From Phocaeicola sp. (GTDB lineage Bacteria > Bacteroidota > Bacteroidia > Bacteroidales > Bacteroidaceae), in contig JARIAN010000119.1 in NCBI GenBank assembly GCA_029257865.1, forward strand, positions 45,929 to 109,928: a stretch of 64,000 bases of DNA, written 5' to 3'. A model generated the notes under the pieces. That model was not told the origin of the DNA and ran no database searches. It saw only the letters and a program-made list of their open reading frames with translations. Below are positions 56,262 through 64,000 of this stretch, piece by piece. How positions within the stretch are numbered: the first letter of the stretch is position 1; each line of letters starts with the position of its first letter. Both the position numbers and the translations under genes were made by a program.

Positions 56262-56522
56262 TTACGGCTTTACGGACAGTCCCACCTGTCCGGCATGGTC
56301 TGTTACTATCCGGCTGCCGCCATTCCTGCCGATGTCATAGACGGCTTTGCCGAAGGTGTAGATGGCAAGCACCGCGAAGGCGGCGAGCATCGCCAGCACG
56401 ATGCGCCTGCGTGTCTTCGGGGGTAAACCGTCCAGATAGCCTTTGAGCCTTGCCACCAGCATTTTCTTTTTGTCGTGGAACTTCCAGTACGCACGCCAAA
56501 ATGATTTCCTGATTTTCTTCAT
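56262..56522 (-). CDS. traL: Conjugal transfer protein TraL (DUF3989)
   Basis: 86 residues from ATG 56522 (MKKIRKSFWRAYWKFHDKKK), five bases after traK ends. One membrane helix (about 45-65, RRIVLAMLAAFAVLAIYTFG). A longer upstream frame overlaps traK and is not used. Small accessory component. Confidence 0.85.
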   Translation of the reverse strand: MKKIRKSFWRAYWKFHDKKKMLVARLKGYLDGLPPKTRRRIVLAMLAAFAVLAIYTFGKAVYDIGRNGGSRIVTDHAGQVGLSVKP

Positions 56523-56527
56523 GTCCG

Positions 56528-57151
56528 TTACCTTTTGATGGTTTGTAAATCCTTGTTCTCGATGATGGTGAATCCCTCGATGGTGAAACCGTTGGGATTG
56601 TCGTCCGAACGGGACGAGTTCAAGAGGCGGCACGTGGTCACGAGGCTGCGCTCGGTGACGTTGCTTTGCCGGATGATCTTCTGTGTGGCGTAGGTCACGG
56701 CACGGTAGGGATAACCGTTGAAGTCGCATACCACGCTGTCCACCTTCAGCACCTGGTTGATGTTCCCGGCGATGATGCGGTTGTAGTACCCCTTCTCGGC
56801 GAAGTCCGAATAGTAGTTGTACACGCTTTTGTCCGCCAATAGCAGGGCGCGTTTCACGTTATGCTCTATCGCGCTCTTTTCGGGAGAGAGCGTGAAGAAT
56901 AGCTCGTGGAAGCGGCGCACGTGTTCCCTTGCCTCCGCCGGACGATTCTGCGACAAGTCCTGCGAGAGAGCCAGCATCAGCGACTTGCCGTTGTCCAGCA
57001 CGTAAATCTTTTCCCGCTGCCGTTCCGCAAAGCGGTAGGAACTCCACACGCTCCATACCGTTATCACGGCGCACAACGAGAGGAAGACGATACCGAACAG
57101 GCGTATCTGCCTGAACGATGATTCGATGTTTTTGAGTGACTTAAATTCCAT
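56528..57151 (-). CDS. traK: Conjugal transfer protein TraK (VirB8-like)
   Basis: 207 residues with one N-terminal membrane helix (about 14-36) and a periplasmic domain resembling VirB8-type nucleation factors in size and topology. Motif FTIEGFTIIENKDLQTIKR ends it. Lies between traJ and traL. Confidence 0.9.
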   Translation of the reverse strand: MEFKSLKNIESSFRQIRLFGIVFLSLCAVITVWSVWSSYRFAERQREKIYVLDNGKSLMLALSQDLSQNRPAEAREHVRRFHELFFTLSPEKSAIEHNVKRALLLADKSVYNYYSDFAEKGYYNRIIAGNINQVLKVDSVVCDFNGYPYRAVTYATQKIIRQSNVTERSLVTTCRLLNSSRSDDNPNGFTIEGFTIIENKDLQTIKR

Positions 57152-57182
57152 TGTTTTTTATTCGTTTTTAATTGTCAGTTGA

Positions 57183-58187
57183 TTATTTCAGCAGTTTTCC
57201 GGCACGTCCGACCATGTTGCCTGCGGCTGCACCCGCCACGCTGCCCGTCATGCTTCCGGCTCGTCCTGCCGTCTGGTTCACGTTGCGACCGTAGCTTCCC
57301 ATGCCTCCGGCTTGGATAATCCAGCCTGCCACCGTCGGGATGGTGAAGTAGCCGATGATTCCTATGATCATGAAGACGATATACACACCGTCGCTCGAAT
57401 CCAGCGAGAAGTTCGGGTCAGCCTGCATACGCTCGATGTCGCTTTGCAGCATCAGCACCTGAATCTTCGCCAGTATGGTACTGAACATATCCGACACGGG
57501 CAGCCACAGATAAACCTGTATGTAGCGGCATATCCACTGTGTGAGTGTACTTTGAAAGCCGTCCCATACCGATATGGCGAAGGCTATCGGACCGAGTATC
57601 GCCAGCACCACGAGAAAAAAGGTGCGGATGGTGTCTATCACGAGGGCGGCGGCTTGGAACATCAGTTCCAGTATCTCGCGGAAGAAATCGCGGATGCCTT
57701 TCTTCATGTTGTACATCCCACGTTCGATGTACATTCCCGCCATCGTTACCATGTCGCCGGGCGACCAGCCCAGTTCCTCCAGCTGTTTGTCAAACTCCTC
57801 GTTCGACACAAGGTAGGCGGTTTCGGGGTTGCGCATCATCGCCTCGTATTCCAGTTTGTCTTTCTGCTCACGGTATCGGTTCATGTCCAGCGTTTCCGTC
57901 TCCAGCATCTTCGCCGTACCTTGCACGACGGGCGACATGATACTGTTTATCGTGCCTAATACCACCGTCGGGAAGAACATGATGCACAAGCCTATCGCAA
58001 AGGGGCGCAGCATGGGGAACACGTCTATCGGTTCGGCTCTCGCCAGCGACTGCCACACCCGGTAGGCGACGTAGAACAGAGCACCCAGCCCGGCGATGCC
58101 TTTCGCCACGCCCGCCATGTCCCCGCATAGCGGCATCATCTGCTCGTAGAGCGAGCGCAGAATTTGGTGAAGGTTGTCTAAATTCAT
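57183..58187 (-). CDS. traJ: Conjugal transfer protein TraJ (VirB6-like)
   Basis: 334 residues with about six hydrophobic segments (including 28-47, 68-92, 187-209, 215-245, 272-302) and a glycine/alanine-rich C terminus (NQTAGRAGSMTGSVAGAAAGN). Predicted inner-membrane channel subunit. The stop of traI is three bases upstream. Confidence 0.9.
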   Translation of the reverse strand: MNLDNLHQILRSLYEQMMPLCGDMAGVAKGIAGLGALFYVAYRVWQSLARAEPIDVFPMLRPFAIGLCIMFFPTVVLGTINSIMSPVVQGTAKMLETETLDMNRYREQKDKLEYEAMMRNPETAYLVSNEEFDKQLEELGWSPGDMVTMAGMYIERGMYNMKKGIRDFFREILELMFQAAALVIDTIRTFFLVVLAILGPIAFAISVWDGFQSTLTQWICRYIQVYLWLPVSDMFSTILAKIQVLMLQSDIERMQADPNFSLDSSDGVYIVFMIIGIIGYFTIPTVAGWIIQAGGMGSYGRNVNQTAGRAGSMTGSVAGAAAGNMVGRAGKLLK

Positions 58188-58190
58188 AGG

Positions 58191-58820
58191 CTACCAGTAT
58201 CTTTCGTTCATGTTCCCGTACAGCCCCATGATGCGGTCGAGGTCGTTCTTCTTCTTCGCACGCAGGTAGCTCACTCTGATGTTCTTGTTGGTGTAGTAGC
58301 TCACGAGGTTGCGGTAACGCTTCATCTTGGAGTAGCAGCGTTCCACCACATCCATGCGTTCTTTGTCCGTCATGGAGAGCGTGGTGATGTTCACCACGTT
58401 TTTCAACTCCGTCAGCACGTCGTTGGATTCCTCCAACAGCTTGGTGTAGCCGAAGGCGATGGCTCCCAGTTCCTCCACCGTGAAGTTGTCGTCACGCATC
58501 ATCCTCTGGAAGCTGGTCACATAGGTGTCGGTAATGTCGCCCACCATCAGGATGGTCTGCTGCACCTTCCGGGCGTCCTTTACCAGATTGTTCACGGATT
58601 TCAGTGCGTCGTAATACTTCTTGCCCTGTTCGTAAATCTTCACCGTCTCTTGAAAATTTTTTATCATATTCTGGGCGGTCGTGGAAGTGTGTACCATGTT
58701 CTTGGAGGTGTTCACGATGCTCTGCGCGATATTGGACGGGTCTATCACCGCCCACTGTGCGCTTGTCCTGCCGACTGCAAACAGGCACAGGCAGATAATA
58801 AGTGTTATTCTTGTTCTCAT
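58191..58820 (-). CDS. traI: TraI (DUF4141), signal-peptide protein
   Basis: 209 residues, signal peptide ending VGRTSA-QW, then long helical segments (AQSIVNTSKNMVHTSTTAQNMIKNFQETVKIYEQGKKYY) matching the DUF4141/TraI family, possibly VirB5-like. Three bases separate it from traJ. Confidence 0.88.
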   Translation of the reverse strand: MRTRITLIICLCLFAVGRTSAQWAVIDPSNIAQSIVNTSKNMVHTSTTAQNMIKNFQETVKIYEQGKKYYDALKSVNNLVKDARKVQQTILMVGDITDTYVTSFQRMMRDDNFTVEELGAIAFGYTKLLEESNDVLTELKNVVNITTLSMTDKERMDVVERCYSKMKRYRNLVSYYTNKNIRVSYLRAKKKNDLDRIMGLYGNMNERYW

Positions 58821-58846
58821 GTTACTTTGGATTTTAGCGGTTATCG

Positions 58847-59236
58847 TTATTGTCCGCTTATCGGATGGTCCGGTTTCGGGTTCACGCGCACATAGTCCCC
58901 GTTCGGCGAGAAGGTCAGGATGTCCGTCGCCTCGTTGTAGGACACGTCGATGCGGAATCCGGTGTTCATGAACAGGTTGCCGTTCTCCTCCTGCAAGAGA
59001 TAGGTTTCCGGCTTCAGCTTGCGGCGGATGCCGCTCCGTTTGAACACCGTCACCTTATAGGCTTCGCCCTCCTTGTAGATAAGCACGTCCGGCTTGCCCT
59101 CTACACTTTCCCAGTTCCCGCAAAGCAGGTCGCGGCGGTTGTCCGCTACATCGCAGGATTGCAGCATCATGACCGCCAGCCCGATTAAACACTTGCTGAC
59201 TTGCAGCATTTTCGTTCTTGATATACTCATACGCAT
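58847..59236 (-). CDS. DUF3876 lipoprotein of the tra operon
   Basis: 129 residues. The lipobox LQSC (about 25-28) after a hydrophobic stretch marks a lipoprotein. The body (GNWESVEGKPDVLIYKEG, TFKRSGIRRKLKPETYLLQEENGNLFMN) fits DUF3876, which sits in the traH position in this operon. Starts 31 bases after the traG 3' exon. Confidence 0.85.
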   Translation of the reverse strand: MRMSISRTKMLQVSKCLIGLAVMMLQSCDVADNRRDLLCGNWESVEGKPDVLIYKEGEAYKVTVFKRSGIRRKLKPETYLLQEENGNLFMNTGFRIDVSYNEATDILTFSPNGDYVRVNPKPDHPISGQ

Positions 59237-59267
59237 TTTCTTTTTGGGTTGATGAATCTGTTTTTAT

Positions 59268-59393
59268 TTATTCCTTGTTTCTTCGCCTTTCGGCCAGCTG
59301 CCGGATGGAGGCTTCGATGTCGCCGCCCAGCTGCTCCGCCAGACGGTACACCTCTACTTTTTCCGTTTCTTCGGTGGTGTACGCGTAGGCTAA
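59268..59393 (-). CDS. traG: traG 3' exon (after the group II intron)
   Basis: 41 codons plus stop, LAYAYTTEETEKVEVYRLAE to the end RRRNKE. This is the C-terminal end expected for Bacteroides TraG and is in frame with the 5' exon when the intron (59394-61870) is removed. It has no start codon of its own. Confidence 0.88.
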   Translation of the reverse strand, partial: LAYAYTTEETEKVEVYRLAEQLGGDIEASIRQLAERRRNKE

Positions 59394-59445
59394 GTACCCA
59401 GCGCCTTGTCATATTTCTATGATAGGTTTCCGGGCACTCGCCCCC

Positions 59446-59479
59446 GAACCGGACTTACAAGTCTCCCTGTATCCGGCTC
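59446..59479 (-). ncRNA. Group II intron domain V
   Basis: 34-base catalytic hairpin: GAGCCGGAT at the 5' side pairs with GTCCGGTTC at the 3' side, tip pairing around GGGAGACTT. Typical length and closing sequence for bacterial group II introns. Confidence 0.85.
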
Positions 59480-59487
59480 TCCACTAA

Positions 59488-61311
59488 TTAATTCAGTCTG
59501 ATCCGTCGGTCGGGGTCTATCTTTGCATGACATTTCGAGCAGACCGCCAGCGTTTTGCGCCGCCGTGCGATCATGTTCTTCTCCCAATCGGACTTACCTT
59601 TCAGGTCTTTGAGTTTGCGGACATGGTGCATTTCGAGTTTGTCCGTAGCACCGCATAATTCGCAGACTTGGAGTTTCAGCCTTTCCATTAGGCTGTTACG
59701 ACCGCCCGTTATTGTAACTGTCCGCGGGATAGTGTCGCATGAGGTAGCCCCTGCGATTTTTTTGCGTTTGAAACCGTCGTGATAGAATGATTGGTAGAGC
59801 GTTTTACCCTTACTGTTCTCATATGCCACTTTGAACGTCCCGTCCTTTTTGTACTGGAATAGGATTTTCTTTACAGACGACTTGTACTTTCTTGCGAAAG
59901 TCTTGTACATGCTGTATGACATGATGTGATAGAAAGAGTTGATGGCCGGACTGTTATTGGCTATCGAGTAGTAGTTGTAAAATCCCCGGATCTCGGCGTT
60001 GAACTGGCTGACTATTTCCAAGTCATCCAAATCGATCATGTACGTTCTGACGATGGATTTCCATATCTCTTTACCGTTTTCAACCGCTATTCTCGCAGCT
60101 TTATAGTCAAAGAGTTTCTTTCGCATCGTTTCGTAATTCAGATACAGTACCGGAACGTGTCCGAGCGAACGGATTGTTTTGCCGTTAATATCCTTGCGTA
60201 AATCGTTGCTCCTACGGATAAAAATGTCGAATCCGAGGAACTTGGCGGGTTTCTGTGCGTTGGTTATCAGAGTCTTCTCATCTGACAGTTCCAGTTTAAG
60301 AGCCTCTTTCAAATAGTTCTTAATGTCCTCTTTTACTGTTTTGCAGTCTTCCAGACTACCAATAACCCCAATCAGAAAATCGTCAGCATACCGCACATAT
60401 TTCAATCGTTTGATACTGCTGTCCATTTCATTACGCGCGGGGAACTTGTTCCTTTCTTCCCGAAGCCGCTTGATTTCAGCGGCCATCTGTTCTCTTACCT
60501 TTTCATCTTTCTCATTTTTCAGTTTCTTAGCCAGCCGGTATCTCCGCTGCTCGTAGAGCTTGTACTGAGCGTTGCCTTTCCGTATTTCCCCCTTGTTGAA
60601 CCGATTGATGTATTCCCGGATGTACTTGTCGAACTTGTCGAGGTAGATATTCGCCAATATAGGACTGACGATACCGCCCTGCGGTGTCCCGCTGTACGTT
60701 CTGTGAAACACCCAATCTTCGATGTATCCGGCGTTAAGGAATTTGCGGATAAGCCGTAGAAATCTCTCGTCGGCGATGCGTTCCCGCAGGATGCCTATCA
60801 ACACATCATGATCGATGTTGTCGTAGAACCCTTTGATGTCGCCCTCGATGAACCATTTCACGGCTGTGAATGACTTCTGTATGCTGATAAGTGCGGTATG
60901 GCAACTACGCCCGGGCCGAAACCCGTGTGAGGTATGCTCAAAACTGCCCTCGTAGATAGCTTCCAGTATCATTCTCACCACTTCCTGCACCAACTTGTCG
61001 TTGAATGAGGGGATGCCAAGCGGACGTTTCTTGCCGTTTTTCTTCGGTATGTACGCCCTTTTGGACGGAGCTGGTTGATAAGTCTCGTTTTTCAGACTTT
61101 CAATCAGTTGCTCAATGCGTTCAATGCTCATTCCACTGACGGTTTTACCGTCAGTTCCTGCTGTCATGTTGCCCGGTTTTGCGTAAATGCGCTCGTAGGC
61201 CACATAAAACATTTCCGCATTAAACAGCACTCTATACAGCCGCTCAAACTTGTAGTTTGAATTACCGCTGTGTTTAGACAGACTGTTTAACACATTCTTT
61301 GGATTTCTCAT
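59488..61311 (-). CDS. ltrA: Group II intron reverse transcriptase/maturase with HNH endonuclease
   Basis: 607 residues. RT domain blocks include the RPLGIPSFNDKLVQ, EGDIKGFYDNIDHDVL, GTPQGGIVSPILANIYL and YADDFLIG (catalytic YADD) motifs, with the maturase (X) domain at about 400-510. The C-terminal HNH endonuclease carries CELCGATDKLEMHHVRKL and a second CxxCH (CSKCHAKID), so the protein can support both splicing and retrohoming. All key residues appear intact. Symbol used by family analogy with the lactococcal intron. Confidence 0.93.
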   Translation of the reverse strand: MRNPKNVLNSLSKHSGNSNYKFERLYRVLFNAEMFYVAYERIYAKPGNMTAGTDGKTVSGMSIERIEQLIESLKNETYQPAPSKRAYIPKKNGKKRPLGIPSFNDKLVQEVVRMILEAIYEGSFEHTSHGFRPGRSCHTALISIQKSFTAVKWFIEGDIKGFYDNIDHDVLIGILRERIADERFLRLIRKFLNAGYIEDWVFHRTYSGTPQGGIVSPILANIYLDKFDKYIREYINRFNKGEIRKGNAQYKLYEQRRYRLAKKLKNEKDEKVREQMAAEIKRLREERNKFPARNEMDSSIKRLKYVRYADDFLIGVIGSLEDCKTVKEDIKNYLKEALKLELSDEKTLITNAQKPAKFLGFDIFIRRSNDLRKDINGKTIRSLGHVPVLYLNYETMRKKLFDYKAARIAVENGKEIWKSIVRTYMIDLDDLEIVSQFNAEIRGFYNYYSIANNSPAINSFYHIMSYSMYKTFARKYKSSVKKILFQYKKDGTFKVAYENSKGKTLYQSFYHDGFKRKKIAGATSCDTIPRTVTITGGRNSLMERLKLQVCELCGATDKLEMHHVRKLKDLKGKSDWEKNMIARRRKTLAVCSKCHAKIDPDRRIRLN

Positions 61312-61870
61312 GTCTCACACATTTTCCGTTAAATTGTTAAACTTAATTAGCTGTTCCCCTTCGCCATGTACAGGGCGTTACCCTGCTCGGACTACTATGG
61401 GAACTCCGTTGCCATGCCGGATATTCATAGGTCTACACCTAATAGCCTTGCGGCGTTCCGGTTTAGGCAATCCCCGTTTAGGAACTTGACAACTGTTTGG
61501 CGCGATAGATTGTCGGATACGACTTTCGTCCTTTACTGCTTATGGCAGTTGCCCTGCGGTCAGTTCATGCTACGCCTGCTATCTCTCATCAGTGTAGTAC
61601 CGCAGTGTGACGTATATAACTATCTTCCGTCACCGCCCAAGGATACGACTGCTCGGACTATCGTTCAACCAATGCAGGCTTTATCCTTATATCTATCGTT
61701 TTAACTTGCCATTCAGTCGCAGCCTGATAGTTGGCTGACTTATGGCTTTACCGACATGCTGCACTCCCTGTCCGGTTTCCCTTTCAGATAAGTCGGTTGT
61801 TAATGGGCCTATAAACTCACGCCCAGTCGCTTGCCACAGCGACATTTGTCAAATCCCCTTACGGGCGCAC
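61312..61870 (-). ncRNA. Group II intron ribozyme 5' part (domains I-III)
   Basis: About 560 bases between the 5' splice site and the RT start, with no gene on either strand (a 112-residue plus-strand frame is a shadow). This is where exon-binding sites and the catalytic core scaffold lie. I did not fold it in detail. Confidence 0.75.
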
Positions 61871-64000
61871 CAGATACTCTTCAGCACTAACTTCGGTGGC
61901 ATAGACCGCTGACTGTGTGCCACCCAGCCCGATCCAGACTTCCTTGTAGAGCCTTGACGGGTTGTTCGCCATGTTGATGGAGAGTATCTGCGATTTCTCC
62001 TTCTCCGTCAGACCCAGCAGGGATTGTATGGCATCAAACTTGTTCATGTACTTCCGCTGGTCGAGAAGTATCTTGCAGTCGGAGTTATTGATGATGCTCT
62101 CCTTGACGACGGGCGAGGAAATGATGTCATCCACCTCCTGCGTCACCACGATTGCCTCCCCGTAATACTTGCGCACGGTCTTGTACATATAGCGCAGGTA
62201 CTCAGCCATGTTCGCCGAAGAGAGAGCCTTCCAAGCCTCTTCCACTATCAGTTGCTTGCGCACGCCTTTCAGACGGTGCATCTTGTTGATGAAGGCTTCC
62301 ATGATAATGATGGTCACCACAGGGAAAAGTTCTCGATTCTCCTTTATACTGTCAATCTCGAAGACGATGAACCGCTTGCCGAGCAGGTCGATGTTCTCCG
62401 TGGAGTTGAGCAGGAAGTCGTAGCGTCCGCCCCGGTAATACTGCCGCATGGTGGTGAGCATATTGTCGATGTTGAAGTCTGACTTCTCCACCTTTATCTC
62501 ACGTTCCGCCAGTTCGCGGCGGTAGTCGTCGCGCATATATTCATAAAAGGTGTTGAACGAGGGGACGATGTTCCGGTCAGCCCTGATACGCTCGATGTAG
62601 GCGTTCACCGCACCGCCCAGTTCGCCGCTCTCCGTCTTCGTCACTTTGTCGTCCTCCGATTTCCAGAGCGTCAGCAGCAGCGTCTTGATGCTGTCCTTTT
62701 TCTCCACGTCAAACACGTAATCATCGGTGTAGAACGGGTTGAACGAAATCGGTTTCTCCTCCGTGTAGGTGAAGTACACGCCGTCCGCCCCGTTTGTCTT
62801 GCGCCGGATCATCTCGCACAAGCCCAGATAAGAGTTTCCCGTGTCCACCAGCACCACATGCGTACCCTGCTCGTAGTATTGCCTCACGAGGTGGTTCATA
62901 AAGAAGGATTTGCCGCTGCCCGAAGGACCCAACACGAACTTGTTGCGGTTGGTGGTGATGCCCCGCTTCATTGGCAGGTCGGAGATGTCGAGGTGCAGCG
63001 GTTTTCCCGTAAGCCTGTCCACCATCTTGATGCCGAAGGGCGAGAGCGAGCTGCGGTAGTTGGTTTCCTCCGTGAAGAGGCACACCGCCTGCTCGATGAA
63101 GGTGTGGAAACTCTCTTCCGCCGGGAAGTCCGCCGCATTGCCGGGCATCGCCGCCCAGTAGAGCGTCGGGCAGTCGATGGTGTTGTGGCGGGGTACGCAC
63201 TCCATGCTGGCGAGCTGGCTGCCTACATCGTTCTTGATATGCTTCAGCTCCTCCGCGTCATCGCTCCATGCCATGACGTTGAAGTGCGCCCGCACCGATG
63301 TCAGCCCGTAGGAATGGGCTTCGTTCAGGTACTGGTCTATCCACTCGCGGTTGATGCTGTTGCTCCGGCTGTATCGGGATAGCGACTGCATATTCCTTGC
63401 GGACTTCTCGAACTTCTGCAAATTTTCCTCGCTGTTGTCGATAATCACATATTGGTTGTAGATGTGGTTGCAGGAGAGCAGCAGACCAACGGGGGAGGCG
63501 AAGGAAAGGCGGCAGTCGCTTCGATCCGTGGAAAGTTTCTCGTAGCGGATGTCGGTAGTCACCTTTCCGGGCATATCCTCCGCGTCGGAGAGGGTGTGCA
63601 GGCACAGGCGGTTGTCACCGATACGCATTTCTTTTGCCGAGAGGTCGATGTCCTGCAAGGTCGTGTTGCCTTCGGGCATGAGCGAGAAGTAACGCTCTAT
63701 CAGCCCGGCGGACTTCTCCGTCCCGACAATCTCGTCGGTGGAGAGGCGTCGCAGCCTGACAAAGCCGCTGTCGTTCATGATGCGCTCGAACTGTTCGGCG
63801 GCCTCCATGAACTTCCCGGCGGTTTCCTTGCCCAGTTCCTTCGGGATGATATGCCCCCGGCACAGCGTACTGAAGTTGCTCTGCATCCGGTTACGTTCCT
63901 TTGTCGTCTTGGTCAGGTAGAGGTAGCAGGAGTGTTTCAGGTACGGACGCTCGTTGAAATGGCGTTCAAAGGAGCGGCTCAGAAAACTCATGTCGTCTTT
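61871..64000 (-). CDS. traG: traG 5' exon: VirB4-like conjugation ATPase (truncated by window edge)
   Basis: At least 710 codons from the right edge; the ATG at 63991 is internal, as the preceding codons (KDD) remain open and homologues start about 100 residues earlier. Walker A is GPSGSGKSFFMNHLV; Walker B is FIVFEIDSIK; LIVEEAWKAL follows. Without splicing it would end four codons into the intron (VRP-stop); spliced, it gains the 41-residue end at 59268-59393. TraG powers assembly of the mating channel. Confidence 0.92.

Larger units (their letters stand above)
59394..61870 (-). mobile_element. Group II intron inserted in traG
   Basis: 2477 bases, same orientation as traG. The 5' end begins GTGCGCCCGTAAGG, fitting the group II GUGYG rule. 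Domain V is 34 bases (59446-59479), starting GAGCCGG and ending CCGGTTC with the usual AGC-type catalytic stem. Domain VI (about 59394-59437) folds with GUGCCCGG pairing CUGGGUAC and ends in AC, the 3' splice AY. The domain IV frame encodes a reverse transcriptase. Exon sequences join as TATCTG|TTAGCC, keeping frame. Confidence 0.88.
44111..64000. mobile_element. CTnDOT-like integrative conjugative element, transfer-gene end (continues beyond the window)
   Basis: The region holds a near-complete Bacteroides tra operon in the order G, (DUF3876), I, J, K, L, M, N, O, P, Q, then lysozyme, and the small genes pcfK, pcfJ and DUF3873 usual at this end of such elements. G+C content rises sharply from the chromosome side near 44.16 kb. 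No integrase, mobilisation or rte regulatory gene is within the window; they are expected to the right. The left limit is placed at a TTACTTTTGC box because CTnDOT-family integrases prefer targets like GTAnnTTTGC. The element's total length and other end are unknown. Confidence 0.88.

Noticed and set aside
61366-61704. 112-residue plus-strand frame upstream of the intron RT
   Set aside because: Lies within the group II intron ribozyme domains I-III on the opposite strand.

Overview
The window looks like a Bacteroides/Phocaeicola-type (order Bacteroidales) chromosome that carries one end of a CTnDOT-like conjugative element. Evidence: serine palmitoyltransferase for sphingolipids; a complete bat (Bacteroides aerotolerance) cluster; a bL28-bL33-DUF4295 trio; -7 promoter boxes of the form TAnnTTTG with almost no Shine-Dalgarno sequences; and a Bacteroides-style tra operon (traG to traQ). 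No tRNA, rRNA or CRISPR array was seen. All coordinates and motifs were read by eye, and no homology search was run.

Positions 1-43.95 kb are ordinary chromosome. In order: the 3' part of ligA, dapA, a metallo-beta-lactamase-fold hydrolase, a cobB-like glutamine amidotransferase, lptG-like/tgt/lon, trmN6, a lipid kinase next to serine palmitoyltransferase, a HAD phosphatase, mgtC, map, tsaD, pncC/cinA, rpmB-rpmG-DUF4295, ftsY-rimO and two HU-like genes (the second fused to a membrane anchor and LysM). Then come moxR-DUF58-bat genes, a PAP2 phosphatase, a small HTH protein, a universal stress protein, a TPR gene with gyrA, clpC, htpG and a frameshifted aldose-1-epimerase-like gene.

From about 44.1 kb to the right edge the DNA is the transfer-gene end of an integrative conjugative element (ICE), visibly richer in G+C than the chromosome. 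A TTACTTTTGC box at 44111-44120 (minus strand) is the best candidate junction. Inside lie a hairpin-rich non-coding end, a rightward set of small genes including pcfK and pcfJ, and an AT-rich cargo gene encoding a 915-residue PHP-domain/SMC-like ATPase (TrlF type). Then comes a leftward transfer operon: traG, a DUF3876 lipoprotein, traI, J, K, L, M, N, O, P, Q and a lysozyme. These build the mating channel: TraG is the VirB4-like ATPase, TraJ VirB6-like, TraK VirB8-like, TraN VirB9-like and TraM VirB10-like.

traG is split near its 3' end by a complete group II intron (59394-61870) that encodes a reverse transcriptase/maturase with an HNH domain. The exons join in frame. The points most worth a second look are the TrlF-type cargo gene, the intron in an essential transfer gene, the CobB homologue without its catalytic cysteine, the HU-transmembrane-LysM protein, Tgt without its zinc cysteines, the possible sliding-clamp motif at the end of PcfK, and a possible pseudoknot RNA upstream of the pncC/cinA gene.
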